Assembly: GCA_964555685.1 (NCBI GenBank)
Contig: CAZKTO010000025.1
Coordinates: 1-36,502 of the forward strand
Source: CAZKTO01 sp964555685
Lineage (GTDB): Bacteria; Chloroflexota; Dehalococcoidia; SHYB01
Length of the DNA stretch: 36,502 nt
Reading direction: 5' to 3'
This document shows, piece after piece, positions 32,434 through 36,502 of the stretch. The notes below the pieces were generated by a model. That model did no database searches and was not told the DNA's origin. It saw only the letters and a program-made list of their open reading frames with translations. The translations under genes were made by a program, and so were the position numbers. The stretch's first letter is position 1. Each line of letters starts with the position of its first letter.

Positions 32434-33174
32434 GTGACCACCATGAACGATTGGCTCGTCATCTATCAAAACCCGGCGACGGCCCGGCCCGGCCAGCCCT
32501 TCCCGCCCCTCCGCCCGCCCGGAGCCGCGGCCGCCGAGCGCGCCGCCGCCACGCCCGCCCAGCGCCTCTTCGCCAGCCTCCGCGCCGAGGTCCGCGACGA
32601 ACGGGTCATCGAGGCCATGCGGCGGGTGCCCAGGGATCTCTTCGTCCCGCCGGCCTGCCGGCACCTCGCCTATATCGATGAGGCCCTCCCCATCGGCGAG
32701 GGGCAGACCATCTCCCAGCCCCTCATCGTCGCCATCATGACCTCGGCCCTCGCTCTCTCCGGGGGCGAGCGCGTGCTGGAGGTGGGCACGGGCAGCGGCT
32801 ACCAGGCCGCCGTCCTCGCCCAGCGGGCGCGGGAGGTCATCTCCGTCGAGCGCAAGCCCGCCCTGGCCGCCTCCGCCCGCCAGCGCCTGGCCGCCCTCGA
32901 GCTGCGCAACATCACCGTCCACGTGGCGGGCGAAGGACTGGGCTGGCCCCAGGGCGCTCCCTACGACGGGATCATCGTGACGGCGGCGGCGCCGCGGATC
33001 CCCGAGGCCCTGATCGACCAGCTCGGCGAGGGCGGGCGCATCGTCATCCCCGTCGGCGGCCGCTCCGATCAAGAGCTACTGTTGGGCACCAAGACCGGCG
33101 TCCGGCTGGACGTGCGCCGCCTGGGCGGCTGCCGCTTCGTCCCCCTCATCGGGCCCGAGGCCTGGGAGCCGTAG
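32434..33174 (+). CDS. pcm: Protein-L-isoaspartate O-methyltransferase
   Basis: SAM-dependent repair enzyme that methylates L-isoaspartyl residues in damaged proteins. The 246 residues have an unusual Pro/Ala-rich N-terminal extension of about 40 residues. The family core follows: VIEAMRRVPRDLFVP (58-72), GEGQTISQPLIVAIM (88-102), SAM motif I VLEVGTGSGYQAAVLA (114-129), YDGIIVTAAAPRIPEALIDQL, and GGRIVIPVG. It is divergent from the tetrapyrrole operon. GTG 32434 gives the longest product; ATG 32443 is equally possible, since neither has a clear ribosome binding site. Confidence 0.93.
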   Translation: MTTMNDWLVIYQNPATARPGQPFPPLRPPGAAAAERAAATPAQRLFASLRAEVRDERVIEAMRRVPRDLFVPPACRHLAYIDEALPIGEGQTISQPLIVAIMTSALALSGGERVLEVGTGSGYQAAVLAQRAREVISVERKPALAASARQRLAALELRNITVHVAGEGLGWPQGAPYDGIIVTAAAPRIPEALIDQLGEGGRIVIPVGGRSDQELLLGTKTGVRLDVRRLGGCRFVPLIGPEAWEP

Positions 33175-33274
33175 CCCCGGCGCCGCATCCGTGGAAGCCC
33201 GGCTCGCATCCAATCGCATGAGACCGCTGGTGAGGGCTCCGGAGGCCCCCGGGCGCAATCCTGAGGAGTAGCCG

Positions 33275-33841
33275 ATGCCAGAGCGCAGCCGTGTCCCGCC
33301 GGGCCAGTTCGTCACCGACCGCTTCCCCGTCCTGACCTATGGCGCCACGCCGCGGTTCGATCGCAAGAGCTGGACCTTCCGCCTCTTCGGCGAGGTGGAG
33401 CGGCCCGTTACCCTGACCTACGACCAGTTCATGGCGCTTCCCAAGACCACCGTCTGCGCCGACTTCCACTGCGTCACCCAGTGGAGCCGCCTGGACAATA
33501 CCTGGGAGGGCGTCCACATCCGGGAGATCATGAAGCTCGTCACCATCAAGCCCGAGGCCAAGTTCGCCATCGCCCACTGCGATGGGGGCTACACGACGAA
33601 CCTCCCCCTGGACATCCTCATCGACGACGACGTGCTCATCGCCTACAACCACGATGGCAAGCCCCTCGCGCCGGACCACGGCTACCCCCTGCGCCTCATC
33701 GTCCCCAAGCGGTACGCATGGAAGAGCGCCAAGTGGCTCCGCGGGCTCGAGTTCACCAAGGACGACCAGCCCGGCTTCTGGGAGGTCCACGGCTACCACA
33801 ACGACGCCAACCCCTGGAAAGAGGAGCGCTTCTCCGAGTAG
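33275..33841 (+). CDS. Sulfite oxidase-like molybdopterin oxidoreductase
   Basis: Small (188-residue) cytoplasmic-looking member of the sulfite oxidase/MsrP molybdopterin family. TFRLFGEVERPVTLTYDQF precedes VCADFHCVTQWSRLDNTWEGV, in which C66 is the probable molybdenum ligand. LIAYNHDGKPLAPDHGYPLRLIVP and YAWKSAKWLRGLEF are the typical C-terminal motifs. There is no signal peptide and no heme or dimerisation domain, unlike eukaryotic sulfite oxidase. ATG 33275 has GAGGAG upstream. The 100 bases between pcm and this gene show nothing notable. The natural substrate of this short subfamily is not established. Confidence 0.9.
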   Translation: MPERSRVPPGQFVTDRFPVLTYGATPRFDRKSWTFRLFGEVERPVTLTYDQFMALPKTTVCADFHCVTQWSRLDNTWEGVHIREIMKLVTIKPEAKFAIAHCDGGYTTNLPLDILIDDDVLIAYNHDGKPLAPDHGYPLRLIVPKRYAWKSAKWLRGLEFTKDDQPGFWEVHGYHNDANPWKEERFSE

Positions 33842-33861
33842 GCGCGGGCCTTGGCCTGGGG

Positions 33862-36294
33862 CTACTGGGCCGGCGCTGGCGCTGGCGTGGGGGCCAGGAC
33901 CACGCCCTGCCGCTCCAGCTCGGCGATGGCGGCCTCCGTGTAGCCCAGCTCCGTGAGGATCGCCCGGTTGTGCTCGCCCAGGTACATGGTGGGCCCCGCC
34001 CGCCCGGGCGTCGCCGAAAAGATGAAGGGTGGGCCGTGGCGCAGGTAGCGGCCCAGGGCCGGGTGCTCCACCGGGGCCAGCAGCCCGGCGTCCATTGCCC
34101 ACGGGCTCGTGTTCAGGAACCGGCCCAGGTCGCCCTCCAGCGCCTCGACACAGGCGACGTCCCGCGCGGTCAGGAGCCGCTCCCACTCCCCGGCCGTTCG
34201 CCCGGCCAGCACGCCCTCCAAGATCGAGGCGAGGGCCGCGTCGTGCATCGCACGGGCCTCGGCGTCGGCGAACCGCCCGTCGGCCACCAAGTCGCCTCGC
34301 CCGAGGGCGCCGGCCAGAGCCTCCCACTCCTCCTGGCTGGGCGCGGCCAGGAAGACCCAGCCCGCCTTGGCCCGATAGAGACGATAGAGGGCATGCAGGC
34401 CATTGAACCCGGCGTCGGCCAGGGGGCGCTCCGGCTTGCCCGCGTAGGAGAGGGCATCGTCGGCGTTCGCGTACAGGTTGCCGCCCAGCATCGACGTTTC
34501 GAGGTACTGGCCCTGGCCCGTCATGGCCCGGTGATAGAGCGCCACCATCGTGGCCGCCGCGCAGGCCAGCGCCGCCGAGGGGTCGGGGTTCACCTCATTG
34601 GACCTGCGGAGGACGTTGCTGACCTCCTGGACCTCGTCCAGGGTCATCGGCCTGTTCGTGGGCGGGACCGCCTGGGCGAGCTGATAGCGCGGCCCGCCCG
34701 TGATGGCCCCCGCGATGGGGTGGAAGCCCGTCCGGTGGCTGTGGGGGCCCGTCGAGCCGTAGGCCCCGGCGTAGACGTAGACGATATCGGGCTTGATCTT
34801 CCGGACCGTCTCGTAGTCGATCCCGAGGCGCCGGGGGACGCCGGGCCGGAAATTGTGCAGCAGCACGTCCGCCTTGGCCACGAGCTGGTGGACGATACGC
34901 TGGGCCCGCGGGTCCTTGAGGTCCAGGCTCATGGCCTCCTTGCCCTGGAGCGTCTTGGAGATGCTGGGGAAGCCGATGGCCCGGTAGAGGTCGCCGGTCA
35001 GGGGCTCGACCTTGATGACCCGGGCGCCCAGGTCGGCCAGGAGTGCCGTGGCCCACGGCGCCGCGATGAAGGACGCGAGCTCCAGCACGAGCATCCCGCT
35101 CAGGGGATGGGCCGGTCCGCCGCTGGTGGGACCGTTGCGCCCCGCGGGCTGGGCGCCGGTGCCCTTGGCCTCTGCCAGGGCCTGCGCCGCGTGCTGGCCC
35201 ACCGCCGGCGCCGGCCCCTGAGGCCGCGAGGGCGTCCCGGCGTAGATACCGATGGGCCCCAGCTGCTTCGTGGGGCCGGCGGCCGGGTCCACGAGCTCGA
35301 CGACGTTGCCGTTGTGGAGGGCCTGCGGGTGCTGCAGGCCCTCCTGCGTCGTCCGGAAGGGCTCCGCGGCCACGTCGGACCGCATGAAGAGCTCCATCCA
35401 CTCGTCCCTCGTTCCCTCCAGGATCTTGGCCAGGACCGCCCGCTGGACCGCCGCCTCGTCCTTTGGGTCCGCGTACTTGGGCATTCCGGCGTAGCGCGGG
35501 TCGGCCATCATCGCCTCGAGGCCCACGGCGCGCATGAAGTTCCGCAGCGTATCGACGGTCAGGTTGCCGAACTGGAGCCAGTGGCCGTCCTTGGTGCGGG
35601 CCGTCATGTAGGGCGGGATGGGGCCGCCGGGATAGCCTCGCCGGATGGGCGCACCGTTGCGCTGCGAGAGCTGCCAGTTCAGGAAGGCCGAGAGATCGTA
35701 GCACGTGAGGGCGTGGAGCAGGCTCGTCTCGACGCGCTGGCCGAATCCGGAGCGCCGCCGGACGATGAGCGCGGCCATCGTCGCCTGGACGGCCAGCATG
35801 GCGGCGCCGTAGCTGGCCAGGAGCTGCGCCGAGTAGATGGGCCCGTCCTTGGGGAGCATGCCGAAGAAGACGTCGGTGCGGCCGGCCTTGGCGTGGACGA
35901 TGTGCTCGTAGGCGCGGAGGCCGGCCAGGGGGCCCGCGCGACCGAAGCCGCTGATGCTGCAGTAGACGAGGCCGGGGTTCCCCTTCGCCAGCGGCTCGTA
36001 GCCGATGCCGAGCCGCTCGGCGACGCCCGGCCGGAACGATTCGATGGCCACATCGGCCCCGGCGGCCAGCGCGCGCGCCTGCGCCAGGCCCTCCTGGGTT
36101 TTGAGGTCCAGGACGACGCTCCGCTTGCCCCGGTGCCACATGATGGAGGCGTAGTGGCGGCGGGTCGGGTCGCCGCCAGGGGGCTCGACCTTGGTGACCT
36201 CGGCGCCGCTATCGGCGAGGACCATGGTGGCCAGCGCGCCGGGGAAGCTCTGGCTGAAATCGATCACCCGAAGGCCTTCGCACGGGCGGGGCAT
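33862..36294 (-). CDS. Tandem-fused CaiB/BaiF (class III) CoA-transferase
   Basis: An 810-residue protein made of two complete class III CoA-transferase domains: about 1-385 (GLRVIDFSQSFPGALATMVL to a region ending near IGIYAGTPSR) and about 410-800 (GMLVLELASFIAAPWATALL to EHNRAILTELGYTEAAI). A Pro/Ala/Gly-rich linker joins them. Class III enzymes are normally dimers of single-domain subunits, so this may be a covalent (pseudo)heterodimer. At the position of the catalytic Asp the first half has E130 (LRAYEHIV) and the second H525 (TGFHPIAG). The single-domain homologue in this window has Asp (GYDILF). Start ATG 36294 has GGGAGGA upstream. It converges on the sulfite-oxidase-like gene with a 20-base gap and no terminator I can see. 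Confidence 0.9.
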   Translation of the reverse strand: MPRPCEGLRVIDFSQSFPGALATMVLADSGAEVTKVEPPGGDPTRRHYASIMWHRGKRSVVLDLKTQEGLAQARALAAGADVAIESFRPGVAERLGIGYEPLAKGNPGLVYCSISGFGRAGPLAGLRAYEHIVHAKAGRTDVFFGMLPKDGPIYSAQLLASYGAAMLAVQATMAALIVRRRSGFGQRVETSLLHALTCYDLSAFLNWQLSQRNGAPIRRGYPGGPIPPYMTARTKDGHWLQFGNLTVDTLRNFMRAVGLEAMMADPRYAGMPKYADPKDEAAVQRAVLAKILEGTRDEWMELFMRSDVAAEPFRTTQEGLQHPQALHNGNVVELVDPAAGPTKQLGPIGIYAGTPSRPQGPAPAVGQHAAQALAEAKGTGAQPAGRNGPTSGGPAHPLSGMLVLELASFIAAPWATALLADLGARVIKVEPLTGDLYRAIGFPSISKTLQGKEAMSLDLKDPRAQRIVHQLVAKADVLLHNFRPGVPRRLGIDYETVRKIKPDIVYVYAGAYGSTGPHSHRTGFHPIAGAITGGPRYQLAQAVPPTNRPMTLDEVQEVSNVLRRSNEVNPDPSAALACAAATMVALYHRAMTGQGQYLETSMLGGNLYANADDALSYAGKPERPLADAGFNGLHALYRLYRAKAGWVFLAAPSQEEWEALAGALGRGDLVADGRFADAEARAMHDAALASILEGVLAGRTAGEWERLLTARDVACVEALEGDLGRFLNTSPWAMDAGLLAPVEHPALGRYLRHGPPFIFSATPGRAGPTMYLGEHNRAILTELGYTEAAIAELERQGVVLAPTPAPAPAQ

Positions 36295-36467
36295 CGCGTC
36301 CTCCCAACGGCCTGTCGAGAGTACCGGGCGCCAGTATAGCACGGGGTCGCGGCAGAGACCGGCGTAGGCCCCGTTGACCGCAGGGCAATCGCATGTTGTA
36401 CTCCTGGAACGCGCCCGGCGTGACACTACATGTCATGCTGAAGAGGGTGTGAACAAATCGCCCGTAG

Positions 36468-36489
36468 GGGCGGGCCCCCGTGCCCGCCC
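36468..36489. repeat. Hairpin in a dispersed intergenic repeat (window edge)
   Basis: GGGCGGG (36468-36474) and CCCGCCC (36483-36489) form a 7-bp stem with an 8-base loop, inside a G/C-alternating segment that begins near GTCATGCTGA at 36432. That opening matches the left arm of the repeat at 16844. The element runs off the window, so its full extent is unknown. Confidence 0.6.
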
Positions 36490-36502
36490 ATCTGGGGCAA
36501 CC

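Noticed and set aside
33481..36339. 952-codon open frame on the plus strand
   Set aside because: Mirror of the fused CoA-transferase gene; repetitive Arg/Gly/Val-rich translation with no recognisable domain.

Overview
The window is a GC-rich bacterial chromosome segment with dense genes, frequent GTG/TTG (and apparently two CTG) starts, and strong GGAGG-type ribosome binding sites. Gene content fits an uncultured soil, sediment or subsurface bacterium. It includes CaiB/BaiF CoA-transferases, an acyl-CoA dehydrogenase, an amidohydrolase, an ADP-forming acyl-CoA synthetase fused to a GNAT domain, a 2-oxoacid dehydrogenase complex, and siroheme-branch heme genes with a fused AhbA-AhbB. Together with the GTCATGCTGA-type dispersed repeats, this points most readily to Chloroflexota (Dehalococcoidia-like). 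NC10, Rokubacteria or Tectomicrobia-like lineages are not excluded. This assignment is inference from gene content only.

Layout. 1-5.7 kb: a large foldback element, a nucleotide-sugar epimerase and a geranylgeranyl-reductase-like flavoprotein (+). A scrambled surface-polysaccharide locus follows (-): a 3'-truncated UDP-glucose dehydrogenase, a second epimerase, the tail of a lost glycosyltransferase and a sugar-phosphate transferase. 5.9-11.5 kb: a CoA-transferase (+), then a SHOCT protein, an APC amino-acid permease and a GNAT/ADP-forming acyl-CoA synthetase (-); the last two overlap by ATGA. 11.6-19.0 kb (+): threonine dehydratase, aldehyde dehydrogenase, 2-oxoacid dehydrogenase E1 alpha, E1 beta and E2, and lipB, which supplies octanoyl groups for lipoylating E2. 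19.0-22.6 kb (-): dnaN with its own promoter, an amidohydrolase and an acyl-CoA dehydrogenase.

22.7-32.3 kb (-) is the most coherent block. It is a tetrapyrrole operon read merR-like regulator, ahbAB fusion, precorrin-2 dehydrogenase, hemA, hemC, cobA-hemD fusion, hemB, (toxin-antitoxin insert), hemL. It encodes the route from glutamyl-tRNA to 5-aminolevulinate, uroporphyrinogen III, precorrin-2, sirohydrochlorin/siroheme and didecarboxysiroheme. This is the siroheme-dependent heme (or heme d1) route rather than the coproporphyrin or protoporphyrin route; ahbC and ahbD are not in the window. An AT-rich toxin-antitoxin island (relE-like, AbrB-like, hicB, and a hicA wrecked by fusion to a copy of the AbrB tail) sits between hemB and hemL. 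32.4-36.5 kb: protein-L-isoaspartate methyltransferase and a sulfite-oxidase-like molybdoenzyme (+), then an 810-residue tandem-fused CoA-transferase (-) with the usual catalytic Asp replaced in both halves.

Points most worth following: the CTG start of ahbAB, the HicA::AbrB chimera flanked by 133-bp direct repeats, the double-domain CoA-transferase, the altered LipB motifs, and a family of 16-bp palindromes (CCCCGAC-NN-GTCGGGG) scattered through the window. No rRNA, tRNA, CRISPR array, transposase or phage gene was recognised, and no gene-free stretch exceeds about 300 bases.
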